From a virus: a stretch of 29,590 bases of DNA. Made by a program: the position numbers and the translations under genes. The DNA lies in IMG/VR virus record IMGVR_UViG_3300009705_000076, positions 1 through 29,590 of that record, one strand, 5' to 3'. The notes beneath the pieces are model-generated. The model was not told where the DNA came from. It worked only from the letters and a program-made list of their open reading frames with translations, and did not search any database. Of this stretch, positions 7,019-14,695 are shown piece after piece (the first letter of the stretch is position 1; each line of letters begins with the position of its first letter).

Positions 7019-8249
7019 AAAAATACACACTCTAAATATAGAACTAGATGATTACTATGCAACAAAAGATGTAAACATTCAAATAAAAAAAACTGATATA
7101 AGTATTAACTTATTTGGTTATTATATTTCAGAATACAATTGGAACTACAACCAGAAAAATAGTAATCAAGATTTAATAGATAGTTTAGTAACACGTGATA
7201 TAGATTGGAAAACTATAAATAAATTATATAGATTTCCACATTTATCTTTATCCCGTGATAAATTGACCACACTTAAAAATAAGTATGATGTTAAAGTAGT
7301 TAGAGATATGGAGGCTGCAGATGTCTGTGTTATATCAGAGAAAACTATAATGAAACTTACACAGCAGAATTATTATGGACATTTATTTACTAAGACAGAA
7401 TTCATTAAGAAACTTAATGATCCTAGATTTGTTAATTGCTTTACAGAAGAATCATTTGATTTCATTAAATGTTATTTTGATAATATGGATGATGATGAAT
7501 ACATATATATGAATGATAGATTTCAAAGTTGGGAACTCTCTGATACTTTTCTTAAATGTCCTTTATTATATTTCACTGAAGGAAAGTTCAAGAAAGGTTC
7601 TACAGAAGCTGGTCTGAGTTATGTATCTCCATCTAACTGGGTTCACCATCAAACCATTTTTGGAAAAGATGCAAATAGAACTTTTGTTTCAGATATATAT
7701 GTGAATGAAGTTTGTTCTGAAGACTCTATTGTTATTGATTGGGAATACTATAATAATGTTAAAAAAATGTTAAGTGCTACTAATGATGATCAAAATGTTG
7801 CTATGACATTAATGGCTAACTGTCAGATTGAAAAGTCTAAGACAGCTCTTGGTTTATTATTCTTTCATTATGGTGAAAGTATGAAAAGTTCAAAAGTTTG
7901 GAATCAAGTTGCCTTTAAAGCAATACGTCAACAATTTGATCACTATATGATTAGTGGTTGGAATTCAGGTCATACATCTACATTTAGTATGCTTGTTCAA
8001 AAATTAGCGGCAGATGATGCATTAACTGAAGACGCAATGAAACATGTATGTGAGTTAGTATTTGAAAGAGTACTAATGAGTGGTTGTGGATTTACTAAAG
8101 ATGAATGTGCTTTTGAGATGGAACTAAAGGATGTTAGGTTAACACAAGAGTACAAAGATAAGTTAAAAAGGAGTCCATTAGTGATAAATGAAAAAATAAC
8201 AAATAATTCAGAATTAATAACGGGGAGTTTTGATGATCTTCCATTTTAA
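7011..8249 (+). CDS. Hypothetical protein, second paralogue, with SSB-like C-terminal tail
   Basis: A 412-aa protein that is a diverged copy of the upstream gene product; see the paired blocks described there. It is longer mainly in the middle and at the C-terminus. Its last residues are GSFDDLPF after a polar, low-complexity linker (INEKITNNSELIT). The DDLPF ending matches the C-terminal tip of bacterial ssDNA-binding proteins, which docks many replication and repair enzymes. No OB fold is visible, so this is not an obvious SSB. The gene overlaps the previous one by 8 nt, and the PD-(D/E)XK nuclease follows within 8 nt. It may recruit host SSB-interacting proteins to this phage complex, but that is inferred from the tail alone. 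Confidence 0.75.
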   Translation: MNKKIHTLNIELDDYYATKDVNIQIKKTDISINLFGYYISEYNWNYNQKNSNQDLIDSLVTRDIDWKTINKLYRFPHLSLSRDKLTTLKNKYDVKVVRDMEAADVCVISEKTIMKLTQQNYYGHLFTKTEFIKKLNDPRFVNCFTEESFDFIKCYFDNMDDDEYIYMNDRFQSWELSDTFLKCPLLYFTEGKFKKGSTEAGLSYVSPSNWVHHQTIFGKDANRTFVSDIYVNEVCSEDSIVIDWEYYNNVKKMLSATNDDQNVAMTLMANCQIEKSKTALGLLFFHYGESMKSSKVWNQVAFKAIRQQFDHYMISGWNSGHTSTFSMLVQKLAADDALTEDAMKHVCELVFERVLMSGCGFTKDECAFEMELKDVRLTQEYKDKLKRSPLVINEKITNNSELITGSFDDLPF

Positions 8250-8257
8250 ATTTAAAC

Positions 8258-9256
8258 ATGAGAAAAGATATAAATAAAGAGAAAGAGTTTCAGTCTGCTG
8301 TGCAGGCTGGGACTTTTAACTTCAGTTACTCATCACTGAACAAATTAATTTTTTCTCCTCAGCTATTCTATAAGGATTATATACTTAAGGATAGGGAGGA
8401 GAGAACAGATAAACATTTAATACAAGGTAAGCTTATACATCTATTGATATTACAACCAGAAGAGTTTGATAAGAACTTTGTTGTGATGCCATCCAAGTTA
8501 CCGTCTGATACATTACGTAGAGTTTTAAAAAATATTATGCTCTACACGGATGCCATAGAGTTGGTGTTAGTTGAGGATAAATTGATTTTAGATTCTTTAA
8601 AAGAGGTAGGACTGTACCAATCATTAAAGGATGAAGAAAAGCGTGTAGCTAAGGTACGTACTCCTGAGTGTGGAGACTACTATGCATTCTCTCAAACAAC
8701 CGGTAAAGATATTATAGATACTGATACGCTTGAAAGGTGTAAGGGTTCTGTAGAACTCATGAAAGAAAATAAATCTATTATGGAACTATTATCTCATGAA
8801 GTAACTGACTTTGAAATGGACGGTATAGAAGTATTCAATGAGAAGTATCTTAAGTGTACACTAGAAGATTATGACTTTGGAATGCACGGTTATATTGATA
8901 GATATGTTATAGATGCTGACAAAAAGTTGATCACTATCATAGACATCAAAACCACTGGTAAAACCATTACAGACTTCCCTGAGACCGTAGAATTCTATAA
9001 TTATTGGCTCCAAGCTGCCATATATAGAGTATTAGTGACAAAAAATGTTGATAAAAGTATGGTAGATTACAAAATTAATTTTAACTTTATAGTAATAGAT
9101 AAGTATAACCAAATGTATAACTTTCCAGTTAAGAGCACCACCATGGCTGCATGGGGTGATGGCTTAAAAGGAATATTAGAAATGGTAAATTATCATATCA
9201 AGGAGAATAGGTTTGATCTTCCTTATGATTTCTTAACTAAAACTATGACTTTATAA
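8258..9256 (+). CDS. PD-(D/E)XK nuclease (Cas4/RecB-like, exodeoxyribonuclease VIII-type)
   Basis: A 332-aa nuclease of the PDDEXK_1/DUF3799-like phage group. It has an N-terminal SYSSLNKLIFSPQLFY motif, His61 in GKLIHLL, Asp214 in HGYIDRY, the catalytic Asp229-x-Lys231 in IIDIKTT and Gln252 in YWLQAAIYR, in the order expected for RecB-family exonucleases. No iron-sulphur cysteine cluster of the Cas4 type is seen. Such enzymes resect DNA ends to give the single strands used by recombinases such as the Sak4-like ATPase upstream. It begins 8 nt after the paralogue pair and ends in a TAATG overlap with the next gene. Confidence 0.85.
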   Translation: MRKDINKEKEFQSAVQAGTFNFSYSSLNKLIFSPQLFYKDYILKDREERTDKHLIQGKLIHLLILQPEEFDKNFVVMPSKLPSDTLRRVLKNIMLYTDAIELVLVEDKLILDSLKEVGLYQSLKDEEKRVAKVRTPECGDYYAFSQTTGKDIIDTDTLERCKGSVELMKENKSIMELLSHEVTDFEMDGIEVFNEKYLKCTLEDYDFGMHGYIDRYVIDADKKLITIIDIKTTGKTITDFPETVEFYNYWLQAAIYRVLVTKNVDKSMVDYKINFNFIVIDKYNQMYNFPVKSTTMAAWGDGLKGILEMVNYHIKENRFDLPYDFLTKTMTL

Positions 9257-9921
9257 TGCAAATGTATAGGGACTATTTTCAAAAAAGTAAGGTTTTCTTC
9301 TATCCTCTGTTAGGTATACCTAAAGGTACAAAATATGTTCCTGTTGGGACATACCTAGCATGGGAAGATGAAATTGATCTCAATGAGAGAAAGTTTATGA
9401 TCTTATATAAGCAAAAAGAAGGGAAAATGTTTAGAAAGTTTGAAGATAAATATCTATTAGGTAATAAGTTGTTTGATGACTACCAGCAGTTAGATAAAAA
9501 TATTCATTTATACATATTTGACTTCTCTAAATTTCCACATGATTGGGAAGCATTATTAAAAGGTAAGTATTCAAACTTTACAAAAAGAACTAAAGAGACT
9601 ATAACAAAATTCTTTGGGGAAGTAGGTAAAATAACTGAATATGTAGAAAGTTATATATATCCTGAATATTATCATGAAGATTGTGCAGATGATCTAGATG
9701 TAAGTTTAGAATTACTACAAAATGTATGGGAATTAACAGATAGACCTGATTTAGATAAAGAAGTTCTGAAAATAAAGGTTCCAGAATCAGACTTATTTAA
9801 AAATAATGATGTATGTTTGCAATCTAATTTAAAAGATAAAAGCAATGGCAACAAAAAACCAACCACCTCTTCAATTAAGCAAGAGCATGATGTTAACGAC
9901 ATCAAACTGGGGTCCAAATAA
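9256..9921 (+). CDS. Hypothetical phage protein (221 aa)
   Basis: Function not recognised. The N-terminal part (MQMYRDYFQKSKVFFYPLLG, then IPKGTKYVPVGTYLAW) and the middle (IHLYIFDFSKFPHDWEALL) read like a folded globular protein. The stretch at about residues 130-175 is acidic. The last 25 residues (from SNGNKKPTTSS onward) are polar and low in complexity and are encoded by the same DNA as the N-terminus of the next gene, in another frame. It is coupled to the nuclease by TAATG. A shortened ancestral end, with loss of the original stop codon, would explain the unusual 77-nt overlap. Confidence 0.65.
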   Translation: MQMYRDYFQKSKVFFYPLLGIPKGTKYVPVGTYLAWEDEIDLNERKFMILYKQKEGKMFRKFEDKYLLGNKLFDDYQQLDKNIHLYIFDFSKFPHDWEALLKGKYSNFTKRTKETITKFFGEVGKITEYVESYIYPEYYHEDCADDLDVSLELLQNVWELTDRPDLDKEVLKIKVPESDLFKNNDVCLQSNLKDKSNGNKKPTTSSIKQEHDVNDIKLGSK

Positions 9922-10315
9922 GACCTTTAAACTAATTCCAGTCTCAAAAGACTGTCCATATGTAGAAGCAATTTTTGATCCAGGTAGTAAGATCCTAGCT
10001 GTTATATCAACAATTGCAAAAGAAACATATCACATGATAGATAAGTTAGATGATAACGGAGATCCTCAAAAAATGAAACTCACAAGAACACAAGATGGAG
10101 GTGAGATAAAGAAAGAGAGAAGACTCCTTAAAACTTATGCTGAATATTATGTGACTGTACAAGAGGAAATAGAAACTTTTATAAATGGTTTCTGTATGAA
10201 TGCTGACTCATTTAACTTTAAAGAGTATTTAGATGCGGATGCTGTACCTCAACCTGACCCTAGAGCACTGCCTGCTGAAAAGGCTACTAATATGAATGTT
10301 GACTTAGTATTGTAG
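9845..10315 (+). CDS. Hypothetical phage protein (156 aa)
   Basis: A 156-aa protein of a type I believe recurs in phages of Bacteroidetes but cannot name. It begins MATKNQPPLQLSKSMML and continues with GPNKTFKLIPVSKDCPYVEA and FDPGSKILAVISTIAKETYH, an alternating strand pattern. A charged helix (EIKKERRLLKTYAEYYVTVQ) and an acidic, proline-containing tail follow. Its ATG overlaps the previous gene by 77 nt; the next in-frame Met codons (residues 15 and 16) would shorten the overlap, but the ATGGCA start fits the others here. It is the last gene before a strong terminator and so closes the recombination operon. Confidence 0.7.
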   Translation: MATKNQPPLQLSKSMMLTTSNWGPNKTFKLIPVSKDCPYVEAIFDPGSKILAVISTIAKETYHMIDKLDDNGDPQKMKLTRTQDGGEIKKERRLLKTYAEYYVTVQEEIETFINGFCMNADSFNFKEYLDADAVPQPDPRALPAEKATNMNVDLVL

Positions 10316-10346
10316 TCTAGATTTTTTTAATTAACCATCCAGAACG

Positions 10347-10369
10347 AGGAGCTTATTGCTCCTTTTTTT
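10347..10369 (+). terminator. Intrinsic terminator between recombination genes and DNA polymerase
   Basis: AGGAGC (10347-10352), loop TTATT, GCTCCT (10358-10363), with a run of seven T ending at 10369; a G-T wobble could extend the stem. It is a compact rho-independent terminator 32 nt downstream of the stop codon at 10315. It marks the end of the first plus-strand transcription unit and implies that the polymerase gene has its own promoter in the AT-rich bases at about 10370-10410, though I see no convincing consensus there. Confidence 0.85.
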
Positions 10370-10387
10370 GGCTCTAAATTTTAATAT

Positions 10388-10420
10388 ATGAAAGATAATA
10401 TAGTAGTAATATGGCCATGA
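10388..10420 (+). CDS. Possible 10-codon leader peptide overlapping the polymerase start
   Basis: ATG at 10388 opens a short frame (MKDNIVVIWP) that stops at TGA 10418-10420. The stop overlaps the second in-frame Met of the polymerase (ATGA at 10417), the same coupling arrangement as other gene joints in this window. It lies directly after the intrinsic terminator. It may be a translation-coupling leader for the polymerase or simply chance in AT-rich DNA. Confidence 0.3.
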   Translation: MKDNIVVIWP

Positions 10421-12333
10421 ATCATTGGGTAATGGATTATGAGACCCTTAAGAATTGTTTTGTAGCAGTATTTAAACATTATAAAACTGAAGAGACTAAA
10501 ATCTTTGTAATCAGCCCGTTAAGAAATGATTATACAGAATTCATAAGTTTCCTAAAGGAAAATATAAAAAACAAAGAATGGCATATATCTTATAATGGAT
10601 TAGCATTTGACGCACAAGTAACACATAACATACTTAAGCATCATAAAGATTGGAAAGATGAAGATGGTATAGATCTTGATGGACATCTAGTAGCTAATAT
10701 TATTTATACATATGCACAGAGAGCTATAACTAAATCAAATAATAGAGAATTTCAAGACTTTCCTGAATGGGAAATGAAAATACCTCAGATAGATGTATTC
10801 AAATTGAATCATTGGGATAACCCGGCCAAACGCTCTAGTCTTAAGTGGATAGAGTATACTATGGATTGGGATAACATTCTTGATATGCCTATTCATCATG
10901 AGTCAGAGATAACTACTCAAGAGCAATTAGATACTATCGTAGAGTATTGTATAAATGATGTGGACGCAACTAAAGAGATCTATAATAGATCCAAGAGTCT
11001 AATTGGTTTAAGGCTAAATCTATCTGAAGAGTATAATATTAACCTTATTAATGCTTCTGAGCCACGTATATCTAAAGAATTGTTTAGTTATTACTTAAGT
11101 GATGAATTAAACATCCCTAAACGTGAACTTAAAAGTATGAGAACATATAGAGATGTTATCAAATTAAATGACATTATCTTACCTTATATTGAGTTTAAAA
11201 CTCCTGAATTCCAAATGTTGCTTAGTAGGTTTAAAACTGTTGAACTTGACCCTACAAACATTAAAGGTGCTTTTAAGTACTCTGTTGCTTACAAAGGGAT
11301 GAAGACACACTTTGGTCTTGGAGGTGCTCACGGGGCTGCTAGACCTGGTATATATGAATCAGATGATGATAATATAATAATGTCTTCTGATGTAACTAGT
11401 TTCTATCCTAACCTTGCTATTGTTAATGGTTGGGCACCTGCACACTTACCTTCTAAAGAATTCTGTAGACTGTACAATTGGTTCTTTGAGGAAAGAAAGA
11501 AGATTCCTAAGAGTGATCCTATGAACTATGTATATAAAATTATACTTAATAGTACATATGGTTTATCTAATGATAAGAATGCTTTCTTATATGATCCTGA
11601 GTTTACTATGCGTATCACCATCAATGGTCAACTTACACTGATGATGCTATATGAAATGGTTATGGAAGCTATACCGGATGCTATACCTCTATTACAAAAC
11701 ACAGACGGTATTGAAACAATCATTCCTAAATCAGCAAAAGAAGAATATCTTAAAGTATGTGCACGCTGGGAGGCGCTAACAGACTTTAACTTAGAACATG
11801 ATCAATATAAGAAAATCATACTAGCAGATGTAAATAATTACATAGCAATCAATAATGATAACAAAGCTAAATGCAAAGGACGTTTTGAATTTAATAACTT
11901 AGCATTACATAAGAATAAATCTAAGCTTATTATTCCTCAAGCTATCTATGAGTATTTTGTTAATGGCATACTACCTGAAGATTTCCTTAGACTAAATAAG
12001 AATATTCTTGACTATTGCATAGGTGGAAAAACAAATGGCGGATGGCAAGTAACATCCAATAGTATAGTAGAAGGAGAAAAACATATAGAAAATCTACAGA
12101 AAATAAACAGATATTATATTAGTAATCATGGTGTTAAGATGCTTAAGGTTAATAAGAATGATGGTAGAATCATTCAACTTGAAGCTGGGCAATGGTTACA
12201 GACAGTATACAACAAGATTGAAGAGAAAAAATGGGAAGAATATGATATTAATACTAAATATTATATACAAGCAATTGAAAAAGAAATCAATAATATTCTT
12301 GGTGTTTCTTCCAATCAATTAGAATTATTTTAA
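10411..12333 (+). CDS. Family B DNA polymerase
   Basis: A 640-aa replicative polymerase with a 3'-5' exonuclease domain and a family B palm. Exo I is D9-Y-E11; Exo II is N62-GLAF-D67; Exo III is the YCINDVDATKEIY region near 180. Palm motif A is DVTSFYPNL from Asp327; motif B is K376-IILNSTYG; motif C is QNTDGIE at 429-435, where the usual DTD is NTD, keeping the essential second aspartate. It is shorter than T4-type family B enzymes and closer to compact phage polymerases. I see no protein-priming TPR insertion, but cannot exclude one. It starts at ATG 10411 or 10417. It follows a terminator and is followed by DUF932- and DUF5664-type genes. Confidence 0.92.
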   Translation: MAMNHWVMDYETLKNCFVAVFKHYKTEETKIFVISPLRNDYTEFISFLKENIKNKEWHISYNGLAFDAQVTHNILKHHKDWKDEDGIDLDGHLVANIIYTYAQRAITKSNNREFQDFPEWEMKIPQIDVFKLNHWDNPAKRSSLKWIEYTMDWDNILDMPIHHESEITTQEQLDTIVEYCINDVDATKEIYNRSKSLIGLRLNLSEEYNINLINASEPRISKELFSYYLSDELNIPKRELKSMRTYRDVIKLNDIILPYIEFKTPEFQMLLSRFKTVELDPTNIKGAFKYSVAYKGMKTHFGLGGAHGAARPGIYESDDDNIIMSSDVTSFYPNLAIVNGWAPAHLPSKEFCRLYNWFFEERKKIPKSDPMNYVYKIILNSTYGLSNDKNAFLYDPEFTMRITINGQLTLMMLYEMVMEAIPDAIPLLQNTDGIETIIPKSAKEEYLKVCARWEALTDFNLEHDQYKKIILADVNNYIAINNDNKAKCKGRFEFNNLALHKNKSKLIIPQAIYEYFVNGILPEDFLRLNKNILDYCIGGKTNGGWQVTSNSIVEGEKHIENLQKINRYYISNHGVKMLKVNKNDGRIIQLEAGQWLQTVYNKIEEKKWEEYDINTKYYIQAIEKEINNILGVSSNQLELF

Positions 12334-12355
12334 TAAATTTGTAAAAACAATAAAA

Positions 12356-13192
12356 ATGGGACATATAAAACCAAAATTCACAACAAGACAGTATTTAAAA
12401 AATGCTGCACTCCCTAACCATGGGAAAACATACACTGTAGTACCACATACAGAAGTTATAGATCATACTGAGAAGCTTTTAAAGAGTCATGGGTTTTCTA
12501 TAGAGAAACAAATATTTAGGTCAAACCTTAATGCTAAGGTTGCACAAGGAATATATTATATCACATCTGATGCACACATAAAAGATGAAGAATTGGGTAT
12601 GATGTTTGCTTGGACTAATTCATATGACAAAAGCACAAGATTTCAGTGTGGGATAGGCGCTCATGTATTTGTATGTAATAATGGAATAATCCACGGTGAC
12701 TTGGAGAACTTTGCAAGAAAACATACTGGTACAGCAAATTCTGATGTATCAGGTGCAATTGCTACACATATTGGTAGAGCTGCAAATACTTTCAAAGAAT
12801 TACTTAAAGATAAGGATGAGATGAAAGATATTAATCTCTCAATAACTCAGCAAGCAGAATTAGTTGGAAGACTATTCATAGAAGAAAAACTAATTGATAG
12901 TACACAAATGTCATCTGTAAAAGCAGAAATAGATTCTTCCTCATTTGATTATGGAGTTGATCCGGATACTGCATGGATGTTTTACAATCATGTAACACAT
13001 GCTTTTAAGCAAACTCACCCACGGAATTGGATGGAAAGTCAAGCTAAGTTTCATAAGTTTATGACATCTGAGATATTAAACAATCATGGTACTAAAAATC
13101 AGGATACTCCTGTTGCTGAAGAGTTTGATGTAGAAGATGTTATGATAGAAGTAGAAGAAAATAATACATCAGGTAATGAATTTTTCTTATAA
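12356..13192 (+). CDS. DUF932-like phage/plasmid protein
   Basis: A 278-aa protein resembling the DUF932 family (phage/plasmid-like protein TIGR03299). The recognisable core is WTNSYDKSTRFQCGIGAHVF then VCNNGIIHGD, matching the family pattern of a Ser/Asp-rich strand and a C-N-G turn. A helical region follows, then FYNHVTHAFKQTHPRNWM and an acidic C-terminal tail (about residues 245-275). The molecular function of DUF932 is not established; it is widespread in phages and plasmids next to replication genes, as here. It begins 22 nt after the polymerase and ends 2 nt before the DUF5664-like gene. Confidence 0.75.
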   Translation: MGHIKPKFTTRQYLKNAALPNHGKTYTVVPHTEVIDHTEKLLKSHGFSIEKQIFRSNLNAKVAQGIYYITSDAHIKDEELGMMFAWTNSYDKSTRFQCGIGAHVFVCNNGIIHGDLENFARKHTGTANSDVSGAIATHIGRAANTFKELLKDKDEMKDINLSITQQAELVGRLFIEEKLIDSTQMSSVKAEIDSSSFDYGVDPDTAWMFYNHVTHAFKQTHPRNWMESQAKFHKFMTSEILNNHGTKNQDTPVAEEFDVEDVMIEVEENNTSGNEFFL

Positions 13193-13194
13193 TT

Positions 13195-13620
13195 ATGAGT
13201 GATAAAAAAGATAAACATAGTGACCACTATTGGGATAGTAACCGTAATATGGAGCATACAGGAATACAGAAAGTAATGATGTCTGTACCGGATGGATTAG
13301 AATTTAGTAAACCTTATCCTATTAAAAAAGATAGGAAAAAATACCCCGTATATACTGGAGTAGTTAAATACTTTCCTGATGCACTGATGGAAGTATCTAA
13401 TGTATCACGTATAGGTAATGAACAGCACCATGCAGGTGAACCATTACATTGGGATAAAAGTAAGAGTAAAGATCATCTAGATGCTTTAATGAGACACCTA
13501 TTAGAAGCAGATAATTATGATGAAGATGGAGTATTACACCTTGCTAAGGTAGCCTGGAGAGCATTAGCTGCACTTCAAGATAGAATAGATAAAGAAAAAT
13601 GTATGGATTTAGATGCATAA
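13195..13620 (+). CDS. DUF5664-like protein (dATP/dGTP diphosphohydrolase N-terminal-type)
   Basis: A 141-aa protein matching the DUF5664 pattern found in many phages. A YTGVVKYFPDALMEVSNVSR segment is followed by GNEQHHAGEPLHWDKSKS, DHLDALMRHLLEA and a helix ending in RALAALQDRIDKE. Some family members act on purine dNTPs (the MazZ-like dATP/dGTP diphosphohydrolases), which could adjust nucleotide pools during replication. The His/Asp/Glu pattern here is compatible, but activity cannot be read from sequence alone. No purZ or datZ homologue is in this window. Its last codons overlap the start of a 27-aa microprotein (ATGCATAA). Confidence 0.75.
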   Translation: MSDKKDKHSDHYWDSNRNMEHTGIQKVMMSVPDGLEFSKPYPIKKDRKKYPVYTGVVKYFPDALMEVSNVSRIGNEQHHAGEPLHWDKSKSKDHLDALMRHLLEADNYDEDGVLHLAKVAWRALAALQDRIDKEKCMDLDA

Positions 13621-13696
13621 AGACACCATCTTTCTAGTCATAGGACTAATTGTACTTATTATAATAGTTTATAATATGAAAAAACAAACTTACTAA
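13613..13696 (+). CDS. 27-aa single-transmembrane microprotein
   Basis: A small frame missed by length cut-offs. ATG at 13613 overlaps the stop codon of the DUF5664-like gene, and TAA ends at 13696, one base before the next gene's ATG. The product starts MHKDTIFLVIG, has a hydrophobic stretch of about 16 residues rich in Ile, Leu and Val, and ends in a basic polar tail (NMKKQTY). This matches a one-pass inner-membrane microprotein. The exact fit between two genes, with no spare bases, supports its reality. Membrane modulation or a lysis role is possible but cannot be decided. Confidence 0.6.
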   Translation: MHKDTIFLVIGLIVLIIIVYNMKKQTY

Positions 13697-13906
13697 ATGG
13701 AAGAATCAGACATAAAATCATTACTTAAATTAGGCTATTGGCCTATTATAGCACCTACTAAAGATGGAATATGGAAATTATCCATATATAAAAAGAAAAA
13801 AGATTCTTGGATTATAACTAAACAAAAACTATTCAATGATGCATATGAAGCATCTGAATGGTCTATTGAATATCTTTCTAATATATATTATGCTAAACAG
13901 CAGTAA
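13697..13906 (+). CDS. Hypothetical protein (69 aa), last plus-strand gene
   Basis: A small basic protein that I do not recognise. It has a WPIIAPTKDGIWKLSIYKKK strand-turn-strand pattern and a C-terminal helix (NDAYEASEWSIEYLSNIYYA). It resembles a small single-domain fold rather than a membrane protein. It follows the microprotein without a gap and its stop codon (13904-13906) lies inside the 3' end of the minus-strand gene at 13893-14276. No terminator is seen after it. Confidence 0.65.
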   Translation: MEESDIKSLLKLGYWPIIAPTKDGIWKLSIYKKKKDSWIITKQKLFNDAYEASEWSIEYLSNIYYAKQQ

Positions 13907-14276
13907 AGTATCCGTATTCTGCATGACCTGTCACTGTTGCTGGACAATCTAAAGTAACTGTCTGACTAGGAACTAATGGGAGATAGCAAAATTCACCTAA
14001 ATTCAATCTAATGAAATTAGTTGCTGTTTCAGCACAATCAAACCCTACAGTTATATATGATTGAGATACACTTCCAGTATTCTTTACATAAAGAAAAGTA
14101 CGTGTTGGTGTTGCCCCAGTTGTTAATATTTCCACACCTGCTGGAGTTATATCTACACTAGCTGATTCAATTGCTGGTGCTGTAACTGTAGGATTACTTA
14201 CATAGTCTACTGCAATAGGATCAGAAGTTACTGCTGCCCCACTAATCATTAATCTTGTTGATATTGTTGATGCCAT
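13893..14276 (-). CDS. Small beta-rich phage protein, paralogue A
   Basis: A 127-aa protein rich in Thr, Ser, Val and Ala, with an alternating strand pattern and no signal peptide. It shares its layout with the next gene: an N-terminal MAxTI.. start, an AIESAS segment near residue 35, a TFLYVKNTG strand, LNLGEFCYLPL and a closing EYGYFTAV. The pattern suggests a small beta-sandwich that could be a capsid decoration or tail-associated protein. This is inferred from composition and the position at the end of the late operon. Its 3' end overlaps the last plus-strand gene by 14 nt. Confidence 0.7.
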   Translation of the reverse strand: MASTISTRLMISGAAVTSDPIAVDYVSNPTVTAPAIESASVDITPAGVEILTTGATPTRTFLYVKNTGSVSQSYITVGFDCAETATNFIRLNLGEFCYLPLVPSQTVTLDCPATVTGHAEYGYFTAV

Positions 14277-14302
14277 TTTATTTATTTTTTATTTATTAAT
14301 GA

Positions 14303-14692
14303 TTATGCTGCTGTCCAAAACCCAAACTCACAAGTAGTGTCTGGTCCTAATTTGGAATTAACTTTAATTACTTCTGTTGCTATTGTTGGGAAAAATGCCC
14401 ATTCACCAGGTTTTAATGAACCTGCTGCTACTCCTCCATGAAATATATCTACGGTTGCTGCTGTTGTTGGTTCAGTATTTTTGATATATACATATCCACC
14501 AGTTGCACCAATAGCAGTACCATCTATTAATGTAGTAAAGCCAGTACTTACTGTTCCTGGAACTACCTTTGCTCCTGATTCAATTGTAGGAGAATCAATA
14601 ACTAATGTTGTTGCTCTCCCAACTGCTAAAGACTGAGATGTCATTCCTGGACCTGATAGTCCTATTGTTGCTGTGATTGTTGATGTTGCCAT
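14303..14692 (-). CDS. Small beta-rich phage protein, paralogue B
   Basis: A 129-aa protein homologous in layout to the gene downstream of it (13893-14276). Matching blocks are TIESGA, GYVYIKNTE, LKPGEWAFFP and CEFGFWTAA. Small proteins with an IKNT strand followed by a KPGE turn occur in marine phages, and I suspect a virion role, but no activity can be assigned. The start is ATG with an A/T-rich leader; it ends 26 nt before paralogue A. Two adjacent diverged copies indicate a local duplication. Confidence 0.7.
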   Translation of the reverse strand: MATSTITATIGLSGPGMTSQSLAVGRATTLVIDSPTIESGAKVVPGTVSTGFTTLIDGTAIGATGGYVYIKNTEPTTAATVDIFHGGVAAGSLKPGEWAFFPTIATEVIKVNSKLGPDTTCEFGFWTAA

Positions 14693-14695
14693 AAT

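Noticed and set aside
12128-12322. 64-aa plus-strand frame
   Set aside because: Lies entirely inside the DNA polymerase gene in another frame.
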